Source: Luidia sarsii (taxonomy: Eukaryota; Echinodermata; Asteroidea; Paxillosida; Luidiidae). From it: 64,000 nucleotides of DNA. The stretch's first letter is position 1. Each line of letters starts with the position of its first letter. Shown piece by piece: positions 8,519 through 18,935 of the stretch. Position numbers and translations under genes: made by a program. The stretch lies in assembly GCA_949987565.1 (NCBI GenBank), contig OX465102.1:16860006-16924005 (forward strand), read 5' to 3'. The notes beneath the pieces were generated by a model, which saw nothing but the letters and a program-made list of their open reading frames with translations, did not search any database and had not been told where the DNA came from.

Positions 8519-9864
8519 GTGTGGCGGACTCAGATGTCCGGGCTACCCACACGGACAAGTAAGCACGTACTAGTCACACTATCAACATTCCAGCGGGCAA
8601 AAGTGTCCGGCTGATGAATGTGTTTTCATTACCAAGTGAGGGCGCTATAATAAAGAATATTCCTTTGCGCCGTGGGTTTATTGGTACACATGTATCTAAA
8701 TAATAATTACGTACATGCTTCTTGCATGGAGAACACAATGACGCAAGCGTATTTTAATAAAAATAAATCAACCAAACAACTCGTAGAATTTATTTTTTAA
8801 TTAGGCCCTTTATGGTCAACATAATGTTTCCTACAGTATAGTAGTGTACAGTTATCCAGAGCTGATATTAGATACTGGAACTGAGTGGCAGATGGATTTA
8901 TAAATTTTTTAAATTTAACAATCACAATATGACGAATCAATTGGATTTCTTTTAACATGTAAAATTTAGTGGGCCTGACGTTTCGATCCTAGCAGGACCT
9001 TTCTCAAAGGCAGAGAGACAAGGACAAAGCAGATACATGTACATGAAGAAAGGGAGGAGAGAGTGAGTAGGACACAGATGAGAAACAAAGGACAAAGAGT
9101 GAAGCTGGTAGGGAGAGATCAAAGGGAAGGGCAAAGGGGTAGGGTAGGGATTAGTGAGAGGAGGAGGAAAGATCCAAGAGAAGGTTAAGGAGTGGGGTAG
9201 GGATTAGTGACAAGAGGGGGAAAGATCAAAGAGAGAAGTGTGAAGTGTGATGTGTGAAGTGAGAGAAGTGTTTTGTGTTCAGTCCTTCACACTTCTCTCT
9301 TTGATCTTTCCCCCTCTTGTCACTAATCCCTACCCTACTCCTTGCCCTTCTCTTTGATCTTTCCCCCTCCTCTCACTAATCCCTACCCTACCCCTTGCCC
9401 TTCCCTTTGATCTCTCCCTACCAGCTTCACTCTTTGTCCTTTGTTTCTCATCCGTGTCCTATTCACTCTCTCCCCCCTTCCTTCGTGTACATGTATCTGT
9501 TTTGTCCTTGTCACTCTGCCTTTGAGAAAGGTCCTGCTAGGATCGAAACGTCAGGCCCACTAAATTTTAGATTTACATTTTGGTAATTTTAGTCAGTAAG
9601 CAGTTTGCAACATTTTTGTGTATATCACCTTAATTCTTTTAACATGTTTAAAAAAATGCGATGCTCTATAAAGTGACCGACACGCGTACTGCCTGTGGGT
9701 GCCGCCATGACAGTTGTTGCTGCTTGGCTGGACATCTCAGTCCAGTCGAAAATGCGCACTGAATTTGATCGCTGTGTGCAAGCATGGAGTGAAGTCATAC
9801 TACCTTACATGTATATATGGTGATCCGGACAGTTGAGTCCGGCGGACTTCTGAGTCTGCCACAC
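8519..9864. mobile_element. Non-autonomous DNA element, 1346 bp, inserted in a SINE
   Basis: The ends are GTGTGGCGGACTCAGATGTC and the inverse GACTTCTGAGTCTGCCACAC. The flanking host is the SINE sequence ACCGGGAC, with CG duplicated (8517-8518 and 9865-9866). No transposase frame is visible. Inside lies a large repeat A foldback (8957-9640), so three insertion layers can be read: SINE, then this element, then the foldback. Confidence 0.75.
8957..9640. repeat. Foldback repeat A, full length with ~280-bp arms
   Basis: Left arm 8957-9240 and right arm about 9290-9570 are near-perfect inverses. They start and end with AGTGGGCCTGACGTTTCGAT / ATCGAAACGTCAGGCCCACT. Inside are purine-rich tandem blocks (GGTAGGGATTAGTGA with AGAGGGGGAAAGATCAAAGA) repeated two to three times per arm. 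The right outer end continues TTTTAGTCAGTAAGCAGTTT and GCAACATTTTTGTGTATATC. It would form a very long RNA hairpin if transcribed. Confidence 0.85.
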
Positions 9865-10230
9865 CGGGACCTGAGACCTCTGACTTAACCCTAACGCTTT
9901 TCACCTCTGGCACAGGACACACACTGCATACTGCAATTTACCACAGTGCCCACAGGGGTGTAGCCTCACATACCACAGGTCACCACAAAAATCCCGCTGT
10001 CAGTGGAATGTCCTGGTGCATGGCCCTTATCCTCCCACAGGAAAAACCATGTGTGGTTAATTGTGGTTTCAATGCCCGTTAGGGTTAATGTACCGGTGCT
10101 TTTACCTCTGAGCTTTTCAGCCCTTAGATTATGGCCTTCTACAATAGTCGACTACCGGTATCCTTTGCTGGGTTGGGGGTGCCATTCAGAAGCAATCAAC
10201 CTTCTGTACATCTCCAGGGATCAGGCCCCC
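9865..10230 (-). mobile_element. SINE family 1, head part (split copy)
   Basis: It resumes the SINE after the inserted element: CGGGACCTGAGACCTCTGAC, then a diverged middle, then AGCTTTTCAGCCCTTAGAT and the 5' extension GGGTGCCATTCAGAAGCAAT and ATCTCCAGGGATCAGG, which other copies share. The middle (9905-10085) holds unrelated sequence, possibly another insertion. Confidence 0.5.
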
Positions 10231-10475
10231 ATTTTCTTTCAGATGCGAACAACAACTTGTTGTAAAACCTTTCACAGCACTTCGGGAAATGCGTCAATTT
10301 TACCCCTGTTCCCACTTTTTTGAGTTGGGAGCTTGAAGCGAGGAAGTAACGATCGAACCTGGCAATACAGAGCTGTACGTGACCTTTGAGGTCACAAAAT
10401 GACTTCAATAGGCCAGAAAATGATCAATCCCAGCTGCCATCATGAAGCAGTTGAATCATAGTGTGTCATGCGCGG

Positions 10476-10737
10476 TTATGCACCGGCAAAAATCAAGAAA
10501 GAAAGGAGACTACAGATTTGTCTGTTGGCAAACAGAACATAATGCTTTTCCGCATCTGGTTCTCTCTGACCAAGGGATTCTATGCCCAGTACACTCATAT
10601 CTGATATTGAATGATCAGGGAGATTGAAGTGATACTCAACAGGGGTGTCCATTTTACCGGTTTTGATTGTAGACCTATGGCCATAGATACGTTTTTTGAG
10701 GGTGTTTTTGGTCTCGCCAACATACTGAGACAATGGT
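10476..10737 (-). pseudogene. Penelope-like element GIY-YIG endonuclease fragment
   Basis: The minus-strand frame reads QYVGETKNTLKKRIYGHRS, then PVEYHFNLPDHSISDMSVLG. This is the second half of the GIY-YIG nuclease of Penelope-like retroelements: the YVG-T motif, Arg-x-x-x-His-Arg, and the later HF...H...D block. The GIY end, reverse transcriptase and C-terminus are missing. The frame becomes unrelated after about 10570, and the left border at about 10733 adjoins other repeat DNA. The same DHSISDMSVLG coding block occurs at 45.7-45.86 kb. Confidence 0.75.
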
Positions 10738-11260
10738 TAAATTTGTAATGGTCAAATTTGACCGTCGTTGCCACTTAGACTTTTGTGTCGGTCAATTTAA
10801 CCAAGATGATGGTTTAAGTAAATCGAGCTGGCAATATAACTGTTCATGAGGGTCAGCCTGATACACAACGTACGTACATGTATATGTACATGTACCCTGT
10901 ACATATACATGTACATGTACATGTACATGTAGGCCTACCAAATGTGTGTACATTTAGTGCGCGAGACGAAGCAGACATTGTACACAGTACTCTTGTACAT
11001 TTACATGTACGTGTTACGTCATAGGCCAGATGTGTTTTTTTACTGAGTCGAGTTTTACTGGACTAATCGGCTCGGTTAAAATTACATGATCTCTTTTACT
11101 GGGCAGAGGTTGGCCGGTAAAAGTAACCATTCGGCTCGGTTGAAGTAACCAAGAGGAAATTTAACTGGGCCGTTTCCACTTGACTTAAAATGGGAAAAAG
11201 TAACCATTGTCTCGTTTACATTTCAGACCAAAATAAGTCCAGTTGAAACGCAGCTTAAAC
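10727..11260. repeat. Probable MITE relic with inverted CCATTGTCTC motifs
   Basis: TGAGACAATGGTTA at 10727 is mirrored by TAACCATTGTCTC near 11199. The sequence is full of GGTTAAA/TAACC and CTCGGTTAA motifs like those in the CCGCACTGGAC MITEs at 17.0 and 22.9 kb. The right end reads AAGTCCAGTTGAAACGCAGC. A similar end, TAAGCTGCGTTTCCACGACT, is at 52312. The left border was not fixed. Confidence 0.4.
10868..10935. repeat. TACATG palindromic tandem repeat
   Basis: Runs of ACATGTACATGTACATGTAC with variants. Each unit is self-complementary, so the tract can extrude as a hairpin. Shorter units are scattered through the whole window. Confidence 0.8.
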
Positions 11261-12221
11261 CCCCAGTGACAAAAAATGTCAACTGTTTTCGTCAAGTTGG
11301 GCACATGAGGTGTCGGCTTATAGCCTGTGCTTGTGCTGGGCTCTGCTCAGCAAATTCTCCCTTCTTGGGAACTTGCCCTCCTAGGGATTTCTGTTCTCCA
11401 ATGAGGGGAGGGGAGGGGGAGCACATGCTGAGTGTGAGTGCCGACTCACTTTGGCCCCTCAGCCCCTGGTGGCTGCACTGTCTAAAACTTGGGCAGCAAA
11501 TATGGCGGTCTGGCACACAACTCGGACTCTTTGAAAAGCCATCTAGGGAAACAAGTCCCCCAAAGAAAACCTAAAAGAAGGGACCACAACCCTAACTGTT
11601 TCTCTTAATTCAACAAACAAAATTTGACTAGACAAATTTGACAAACAAATGAACGCAAAGAAAATCAAAATAAAGTAGTGCTCAGTTGAATTTCTCAGAC
11701 AGAGGACTTACGTACCGGTACGGTCAGCAACTTGCACAACACAGAAAACACACGGACTAGGTTATGATGCATGTACATGTACAGTACCGGTATATGGCTC
11801 ATCCAGCCTACCAGAGGTGTTGTCTCTGTGAGGTGGAGATCTGATCTGACCCAAAACGAGCGCTATTCAAAATTTCCCACCTTTACCTGACACACACCGA
11901 CACAATACCCGTTCACTGGAGCATATCCTCACAACACAATGGTGTCACACTCTTCTCCACAACTCTGAATCACTCACCATGGCTCGTTGACTCATCTTCA
12001 AAGCATAGACTCACACAAGTCCTTCAGGCATTTGTTTTGTCTGGCAGTGCATGGCATGTATGCAGAAACAGTGCTGTCATGGCACTTTTACAGGCTGACA
12101 TTTGAACAAATGTGTGTTTAGGGGCATTTGACTGAATTGCACGTTTCCACTGCTACTAGAATTACCTACGCAAAAGAAAAAGTGGAATTGGCTGTAAAAC
12201 TTAAAATGGTTCTCTACCACC
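11260..12221. other. Intron sequence without clear features
   Basis: No splice-flanked open frame and no repeat matched elsewhere in the window. Only isolated ACATGTACAGTACCGGTA motifs near 11774. Confidence 0.4.
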
Positions 12222-13045
12222 CCCTCCTCCTCCCTCTCCCTCCTCCCCCTCTCCTCCTCCTCCCCCTCTTCCTCCTGCCCCTGCTCCTGCTCCTGCTCCC
12301 CTCTCCCTCCTCTTCTTTCTCCTTCATCTTCTCCTCCTCCTCTTCCCCTCTTCCTCCTCCTCAACTATCACCACCACCACCTCCTCCTCCTCCTTTTTTC
12401 TCCTCTTCCTCCCCCTCCCTCTCCTCCTCCTCCCCCAGGCTCCTCCTCCTGCTCTCCCTCCTCCTTCCTCTTTTACCTCTTCCTCCTGCTCCCCTCCTCT
12501 TCCTCATCCTGCTCTTCCTCACGTTTCTCTCCTTCTCCTCCTCCCCCTCCTCCTCCCCCTCTTCCTCCTCTTCCCCTCTCCCTCCTCCTCCTCCCCCTCT
12601 TCCTCTTCCTCCTCCTCCCCTCCCCTTCCTCTTCCTCTTCCTCTTCCTCCTCCTCTTCTTCCTCCTCCTCCGCCAGGCTCCTCCTCCCGCTCTCCCTCCT
12701 CCTCCTCTTCCTCTTCCTCTTCCTCCTGCTCCCCTCCTCTTCCTCATCCTGCTCTAGCCTCCTCCCCTTTCCCTCCTTCTCCTCTTCCCCCTCTCACTCC
12801 TCCTCCTCTTCCTTCTATCCCTCCTCATCCTCCCCTCCTCATCCTCCTCCCCCAGGCTCCATCTCCCGCTCTCTCTCCTCCTCCTCCTCTTTCTCCTGCT
12901 CCCCTCCTCTTTCTCATCCTGCTCTTCCTTCTTCTTCCTTCTCCTCTTTCCCTCCTTCTCATCCCCCCTCTCCCTCCTCCTCCTCCTCCTCCTCCCCTCC
13001 TCTTCCTCCCCTCCTCATCCTCCTCTTCCTCCTCCACTCCTCCTC
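12222..13045. repeat. Polypyrimidine tract, (TCC)n and variants, ~820 bp
   Basis: Almost pure C/T on the plus strand, mostly CTCCTCCTCC with CCCTCTTCCTC variants. A block including CCAGGCTCCTCCTCC and GCTCCCCTCCTCTTCCTCAT is repeated about three times (near 12433, 12672 and 12852), so there is a higher-order period of roughly 200 bp. Long open frames on both strands here are artefacts of the repeat. Confidence 0.9.
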
Positions 13046-14945
13046 AACCTTAACCATATGTGTACATGAGTGCACAAATCTCCAAACATTTCCCGAAGAC
13101 AGGATAAGCAGTCATTGTAGAATTTTGCCTATGAAGTAATTAAGAGGGCCCTGAAGAATTGGGTCCAAGCAGAATATGGATGTTTCTCAAAGGTAGAATT
13201 GACATGAACAGACACAGGGGTTGCATATCCAGACCCTTCTTTCATGTTTTGTCACATGCCAGTAGGCTATCTGTCCACATTTTTCACTATTTGTGATTGT
13301 TAAGCAGTACACATGTGTAGTGGTATAATGTACTTTGATGGAAAAATTGTGTCAGGAAATACCCTAAACAGTTGGATAAAAGGATGGTGTATACAACAGC
13401 AGCATACTACTGTACGTGTACCTCTTACACACTTCCACCAGTGGTTTTCAGTTGCAAATGCTTTTAAAATCTGGCTGCCCTCTCTCTCTCTTTCACGTCT
13501 TTCCTATTTATGGCTCATAGCTTGATCCTGCCTGATCCGTCCTGTGACCATTACAGGCTGCAGTTACCATGACGATTGGTGTCCATATCTGGCAGTGCTA
13601 ACATGATTTACATGCCTCACCAAGCTCCTCTAAAGCTCCACTCACCGGTAGTCTAATACCGCTAGTCTCCACTTACCGGTGGTCCAAAAGTATTGGCTAT
13701 GGCCGGTAATAACATATAAGTCTACGGGATTTGCCTGGAGCATCCGGGCAACGGCTTTCCATTGAATCGTGTGTGAATGGAGGTTGTAGCCAATGAATTT
13801 GGACATGGCCAGTAGGCTGCTCTCATCAGGTTTGCATTGTGCACGTCACCCTTCCGGGGTAACAGTTCTTTTTAAGAGCCGCACTCCCAAAGTTGCATTC
13901 CCTTTGGTGTCACTGCAACCCTTCTCATGATTTATACTCCCATCGTGCAGAGCCCCATACAATAAAAAGAAAATGCAACCTACATGTACTTGTAAAACTG
14001 CCTCAGATGAGTACCGTAGCTTTTCTAATTTGACCTTACAATCTGACAATTCATAGACAACAGCTGCCTCCATTATGTTTGTCATCACATCGCATCTTTG
14101 GATGCGCAGCGCCACCCTACTCATCTTTCCTAAAAGAAGAAGACATCAGCACCCGGAAAACCTTGGGACCGGGAACGCCCGGGACGGTCTACGAAACAGA
14201 TGTCCGTTGGAGACGGGAATGGGCATTAAATAAGAATAACACTGATTCATTTCAGCAAGCTTGTTCTATAGGGGTGTGGAAATGTGCCCTCGTGAATGTC
14301 TTCATCGAGCCTTTGTTTGATTGATGGAACAGGTGGAGCACACAGGGCCCCCGTAGGAATGTCGATCCAGAAAGGAGTGGAGTCAGACTTCCTGTATCCA
14401 TGCCCGGTGTTTGGATTGAATTTCCGGCAAAAGAAATTGGGGCTTTTTGTGTAGACATGGTAGAGGGGTTGGACCCGGTGATCATTAGAATCAACCTGAA
14501 ATTGTTTTCTTGGAAGCAGACTTGCCCTGTCTCTGGAAGCGCTCGAATGACATCTGATGCAAGTGATGGAACCTGGTAGACGTACAGTGTGTATGTACCT
14601 GTACGTGCATGTTGTGATTTGTGTGAGGGACGCAAAACATGATTGGGTGTTTGATTGATCTTGGCACCTTCTGCAAATGTGAATCCTTTACATGACCATG
14701 ACCACCCACGTTAGATAAACTATTCTTTTCTTTTTTTAACAGTCTTTTGCTCTACCATCAGATCAGGACATCCTCAGGTCCCATGGGATGAATGTTTGGG
14801 GGGAATTCTCCTTTAAAAGAGGGTCCATGAAATCACCATAAACTGACACGTTAACCCGTTTGTTACGGCTACGGTTTAGATTTTCAGTGTCACTGACAGT
14901 GTCACTGAGTGAACATTTTAAGTCTGTGACCATCATATCTATCTG
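13046..14945. other. Intron sequence, mostly unique
   Basis: At 13840-13935 there is a relic with AAGAGCCGCACTCCC and GGTGTCACTGCAACC resembling the outer part of repeats B and C (GGTGTCACCGCAAACC). The rest shows no repeat or exon that I can recognise. Confidence 0.4.
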
Positions 14946-14947
14946 AA

Positions 14948-15010
14948 CAGTGTAGCGGGCCTGAGTTCTGATCCAAGGTCCCACTAGGATCGGAACCTCA
15001 GGCTCTCCAA
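14948..15010. repeat. Repeat A relic (short inverted pair)
   Basis: GGGCCTGAGTTCTGATCCAA is followed by GGTCCCACTAGGATCGGAAC and CTCAGGC, a small inverted pair of the repeat A hairpin with several changes. Confidence 0.5.
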
Positions 15011-15059
15011 ACAAGAGAAGATTTGTGTCTTTATGTACAAGTCTTAAAGTGAAGAATAA

Positions 15060-15185
15060 ACTGTGCTAGTAGTCATTCCCCTCCTGGATGCTTTGGCTGT
15101 GGGGGTCGACGGTAAAAAAAAAAACACCAAAAAACAAACCTCTGCTTCATCCACAGCTTCAGCCGTTTACGTGACACTGATAAGA
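15060..15185 (-). pseudogene. Penelope-like endonuclease C-terminus, degraded
   Basis: On the minus strand the frame reads RKRLKLWMKQR, then, after an A/T-rich slippage run, HSQSIQEG. This parallels the better copy at 45.6 kb (TREKMWMKRLRTIQPHG, then LNIQEG), which is the usual end of PLE proteins. The shared trailing DNA AGTCATTCCCCTCCTGGATG / AGTCATTACCCTCCTGGATG supports common origin. Confidence 0.5.
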
Positions 15186-15984
15186 GGCGGTGGTGTGACT
15201 GTTGATTGATACACGTGGATGGCAGAAGTGAGCCAGCCTCGGGGTCTGACATATTAAAAGAGAAATGGAGCCTTCCGCCAGAGTGCAAGCCAAATCGACG
15301 GGATAATGCCGCCACTCTTGCTTAGGGATAGTGTACTGCGTTCTTCCCCCGAATATGTTGTGCAGTTCTCTCGCCGTACACGACGGGGGTAGGAAAGCAA
15401 GCTTCTCTCTCTTCCCCCTTGGGGTTATTGCCCTGGCTGCAGACCCAAATTAAACACGACTGGAACACGCTCTTGAAAGCACACTTTCCCTCTCCCCCCA
15501 AAAAAATGCCAGTACCCACTCGATAAACAAGTATTGTCGGCGATGTATTTTCTCAGCAGCTCCTGTTTCGGTAACTGCACTGTGGAGTCTGAATTGATCA
15601 CCCTTGAGGTGAAATTGTTTTTCATGCTCGGTTTCCAGCAATGCTTTATTATTCTCCACCATCCCCCCCCCTACTCCGCACAATGAGCACTGGAAAAGAC
15701 CGCGGTGCTGAACAGCAGCAACCAATTGGGAAAAATAGAGGTCCTACAATGTAATGTCAATACACTCATTGCTCCATGACACCAACAGAACAAGACTGAC
15801 AGTTGACAGTTGTTTATTTCTGAAGTTTGGAGTTTGTTCATGTGCTCTCTATTTATTGTTTCAGATTTTAACTGTTTTTTTTTTTTTAGGGTACCATCCT
15901 TTGGAATTCTTTTGTAACACTATCCCTGAGTCAAACAGATAAAGGGGAAGCTTAAACAGACAACTTCTATTTAATCAATTTTGA

Positions 15985-16165
15985 GAAATTGCAAAGAAAA
16001 GTTTTACTGGACGTTTGGTTTTCAGTATCAGCACTGTTACATGTACATGTACCATCTGAACTATCGAGCTCTTAGATGATGGTGGCATTACATTCCTAAA
16101 TTGTCAAATAGTCTTTGCCGGGGTGGGGTGGGGCGCCAGTTAGAAGCATTTAACTATTAACTATT
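15985..16165 (-). mobile_element. SINE family 1, degenerate copy
   Basis: AATTGCAAAGAAAAGTTTTA, ACTGGACG, then CCATCTGAACTATCGAGCTC and TTAGATGATGG follow the SINE order on the minus strand. The B-box region is deleted or rearranged (TTTGGTTTTCAGTATC). The 5' extension GGCGCCAGTTAGAAGCA is present. Confidence 0.5.
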
Positions 16166-16344
16166 CCTGAGGCTTAAAATGTCACACTGTCACAGAAAGC
16201 AAATCAGACATGAAATGTGTACTATAGATTATCCACATGCCTGTATACATGTATAGTACTTGTCATGGTTTATTTGAACCCTATCAATTTTCGGTCCAGT
16301 CAAAGATTTCTGTTTACTTTAAAAAAAACTATTAAACATTAGGT

Positions 16345-16396
16345 GGGCCTGACATTTTGATTGTACTGTAGTAGGATCTTTCTCAAAGGCAGACTC
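16345..16396 (-). repeat. Repeat A fragment
   Basis: GTGGGCCTGACATTTTGATT and TAGGATCTTTCTCAAAGGCA match the inner repeat A block with transitions at CpG sites. Confidence 0.6.
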
Positions 16397-16750
16397 TTTC
16401 TCACTGTCCTTTTCCTTATTCCTTTCCCTCTCCTACTTCACCTTTTCCTCTTCTCTATACCTTATGTGTTCCCGTCTACCATGTACATGTACATGTAAAT
16501 GGTTCTCATCGTTTCTCTCTTTCTCGTATTCTTTCTCTTTCTCTTCCTCCATCTACTTTTCCACCTCCTCCTCCTCCGCCTCTTAATTTCCTTCTTACAT
16601 CTCCACCTTTTCCACCTCCTCACCCTCCATCCCCTGCCCCTTCTCCCCCTCCTCCCCTGCTCCCCTGCTCCCCCTCCTCATCCCCTCCACCTCCTCCCCC
16701 TACTCTTCCTCCTCCACCACCACTACCTCTCCTCCAAATTCCCCTCTGCC
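16396..16750. repeat. CT-rich tract
   Basis: Low-complexity pyrimidine-rich DNA (CTCTTTCTCTTTCTCTTCC, CCTCCTCCTCCGCCTC) ending about 80 bp before the exon 6 acceptor. Its frames are not coding. Confidence 0.7.
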
Positions 16751-16827
16751 TTCTACCAACCACGCTGAAGCAATGTCAAGAGTAGAATGGATGTAGGTCT
16801 TTAACCACAAATTCTCCCTTTTTTCAG

Positions 16828-16965
16828 ACTGGTGACTTTGTGATGGTGCGATGCCTGTCCAGTGCTGGCCTTGAGGTGTGGATGCCCGGTATCCTGCAGT
16901 TTGGCCCTCGTGACGAGAGCAAACAGGCCAAGTACTACACAGTGATTACCTATGACCACAAATCG
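16828..16965 (+). CDS. Exon 6: Tudor-like module 1B
   Basis: The acceptor TTTTTTCAG ends at 16827 and the donor GTGGGT is at 16966. The exon is exactly 46 codons in phase 0 (residues 381-426), opening TGDFVMVRCLSSAGLEVWMP and closing YYTVITYDHKS. The Gly-Asp-hydrophobic-Val opening is the start signature of every B module in this protein. Exon 14 also starts on the same GD motif in the same phase. Confidence 0.9.
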
Positions 16966-17010
16966 GTGGGTACCGGCTATCAGACTTTACCTGATCAGTC
17001 ATGAATACTA

Positions 17011-17479
17011 AAGCCGCGTCCGCACTGGACTTAAAATGGGTAAACTAACCGAGCAAATGGGTAAATTGACCATTTTATGTCCAGTGCGGACAGCCCAGGA
17101 AGTTTTCCTCCCAGGTAACTTACCCGACTCCAGTGGGTAGTTTAACCGACCAATTTCCGCCCGGTTAAATTGACCAGGTCAGTTTAACCGAGTCGATAAG
17201 TCCAATCCGGACACGACGTCTCGGTAAACGACTCGGTAAAAAACCACATCCGGCGCCCCGCACGTTACGTTGCTGTATGCAAGATTCGTGCGGGCGCAGG
17301 GTAACAACGTGTTTGTGTACCTAGAGTACATACACATGTACACGAGTCGGTTAGTTTTACCGATCGTCTCGGTTAGTTTACCCGAGTCGAAAAGTCCAAG
17401 TGCGGACGCCGGGAAGATTTACCCATTGGAATCTTACTCATGGGCTCGGTAAAAAATAAGTCCAGTGCGGACACGGCTT
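17011..17479. mobile_element. TA-flanked MITE (CCGCACTGGAC family), copy 1
   Basis: It starts AAGCCGCGTCCGCACTGGAC and ends with the inverse GTCCAGTGCGGACACGGCTT. TA lies on each side (17009-10, 17480-81). Internally it has many GGTAAA/TTTACC and CTCGGTTA motifs in both orientations. No open frame. A TA target is typical of Tc1/mariner-derived MITEs. Confidence 0.8.
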
Positions 17480-17572
17480 TAGGGACTTGACATTTTGATA
17501 CCCGCCCGACCTTTTTTCAGAGGCCTAATGACAAGTTCAGAAAGAGATACGAAGGAAGAAAAACAGCACATA

Positions 17573-17799
17573 GGAAGGTTTGCGGTGACACCATGTACCG
17601 TATATAAGGTCTCTTAAAGAAGAGGTGTGGTTCTGAAAAGAACCTGAGTGGTAACTCGACGTTTCAACCAGTATGCTCTGGCCGTTATCAGGAGAAACCA
17701 GAGCATACTGGCCGGAACGTCGAGTTACCACTCAGGTTCTTTTCAGAACCACACCTCTTCTTTAAGAGACCTTATACATGGTGTCACCGCAAACCTTCC
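17573..17799. repeat. Foldback repeat B, compact near-perfect palindrome
   Basis: Two arms of about 105 bp meet near 17690-17700. The left arm runs from GGAAGGTTTGCGGTGACACC through GGTTCTGAAAAGAACC and CTCGACGTTTCAACC to CAGTATGCTCTGG. The right arm is its inverse, ending GGTGTCACCGCAAACCTTCC. The minus-strand hammerhead-like core of the left arm is CTGATAA, stem GGCCAG/CTGGTT, GAAAC, GTC. The right arm keeps GGAACGTC but has lost the CTGANGA box at the palindrome tip. Confidence 0.85.
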
Positions 17800-18332
17800 T
17801 ACTGTATATTGATTCACCCACCATGCAAAGCCTTAAGGCTTAATATTTAAAAACAGTACAATACAGATGGCAGAGAGTGGATACAGAAAGAAATCAAATG
17901 GGATTGTTCCTACCTCAGGAATGTTTTATTGCATCCTTAGTTAATGGTTTTTCCTTGAAAAAGTCTTCCTTCTTCCTTGGTAACTGATCATGAGGGACAC
18001 TTTTTGTATAGACTTTGTACAGCAAGATTTATCTTGCTTGAGCAAATCGTCCATGTTTAGCAACCATCTCTATGTAAGTGTATTTATCCAGTTCACTCTC
18101 AAGGAAGCACTAAAATATGCTTCCTTGCTAGTGATCACTTTGTTGTACTGTGTATTTTCTTTGGTGTAACTTAAAAGTAAATGTACTTTGATCTTGTATG
18201 TAGGACAGTGAACTGGAGGTAAGATTCCCTTGCATCTTATTCTCTCTGCCGTCATTTGTCATTTTTGAATTTTGAATTACCGGTTGTTTTTTTGTTTTCC
18301 TTTTATCTCTCCCTCTCCCCAATGTCTGTCAG
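17800..18332. other. Remainder of intron 6
   Basis: Just after the palindrome, ATTGATTCACCCACCATGCA repeats the sequence that follows the repeat B copy at 2583, so the element reaches at least to 17850. From there to the acceptor I see nothing but AT-rich intron. Confidence 0.45.
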
Positions 18333-18454
18333 GAGAGCGTACCCAGGAATGGTCTGATCAAGATTGCTCTGGCACGCTACAATTTCATGGTGCGTTACAT
18401 CTGGTCGCTGCGGAAGGTCTCCAGAGTACCAGATGCTGTCTGGCTTTTGTCAGG
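18333..18454 (+). CDS. Exon 7: end of first Tudor-like pair
   Basis: The acceptor TCTGTCAG ends at 18332. Residues 427-466 begin ESVPRNGLIKIALARYNFMV, the closing strands and helix of module 1B, and continue through a hydrophobic WLLS. The donor is GTGAGA at 18455, leaving GG to be completed as Gly-467 by exon 8. A stop codon overlaps this donor if unspliced (TGA at 18456-18458), so retention of this intron would truncate the protein here. Confidence 0.87.
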
Positions 18455-18779
18455 GTGAGAGAAATGGATCCATAAATCGAAATTCCAAAATCCAAGCTAA
18501 TTTTCCTCTTTTGTTTTGTGTCTCGTGAGGTTAGACATGTTAGAAGGCGCTAGGGATAGGGAGATGAACATTTGGGAATTTATTGTCAGGGCTGGGTGAC
18601 TTCCATTTGAGATTTGAATTGCACCAAGATGAAGCATGTGTTGTATCCCAGTTGAGATCTCCCGTGGTGGTCCATGTACAATGGAAACCGAGCTTAAAAT
18701 TTATGTGGGTGGAGCAATCTGAAAGGAGACGGTAACTCTTGTGTTACCGGCTGTTTTCAGAGCCACTATTTGAAATAAA

Positions 18780-18935
18780 ATCACCAACAAAGAAAATGTT
18801 ACTGGCCCGGAACTTGAAACATAGGGGTAGCAGTGCTCTTACCACTTGAGCTACATGTATCAAGCCCTTTATATGCTGGCTTTCCCAAAACCAGTTAGAA
18901 ACATTCATCTGCCGATATATCTCCAGGGATCACAG
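18780..18935 (-). mobile_element. SINE family 1 copy
   Basis: AACAAAGAAAATGTTACTGG, CCCGGAACTTGAAAC, GTGCTCTTACCACTTGAGCT and the 5' extension TATATCTCCAGGGATCA match the other copies in order, with about 20-30% divergence by eye. Confidence 0.6.

Larger units (their letters stand above)
8400..16827 (+). other. Intron 5 (8.4 kb)
   Basis: A repeat-packed intron. In order it contains a SINE split by a 1.35-kb inverted-repeat element (8519-9864), a Penelope endonuclease fragment (10476-10737), a TACATG palindrome cluster, a long polypyrimidine tract (12222-13045), a repeat A relic (14948-15010), a second Penelope fragment (15060-15185), a SINE (15985-16160) and CT-rich DNA up to the exon 6 acceptor. 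Confidence 0.6.

Noticed and set aside
12128..12757. 209-residue plus-strand and 128-residue minus-strand open frames
   Set aside because: They lie wholly in the (TCC)n polypyrimidine tract and encode Pro/Leu/Ser or Arg/Gly/Glu repeats. There is no splice support.
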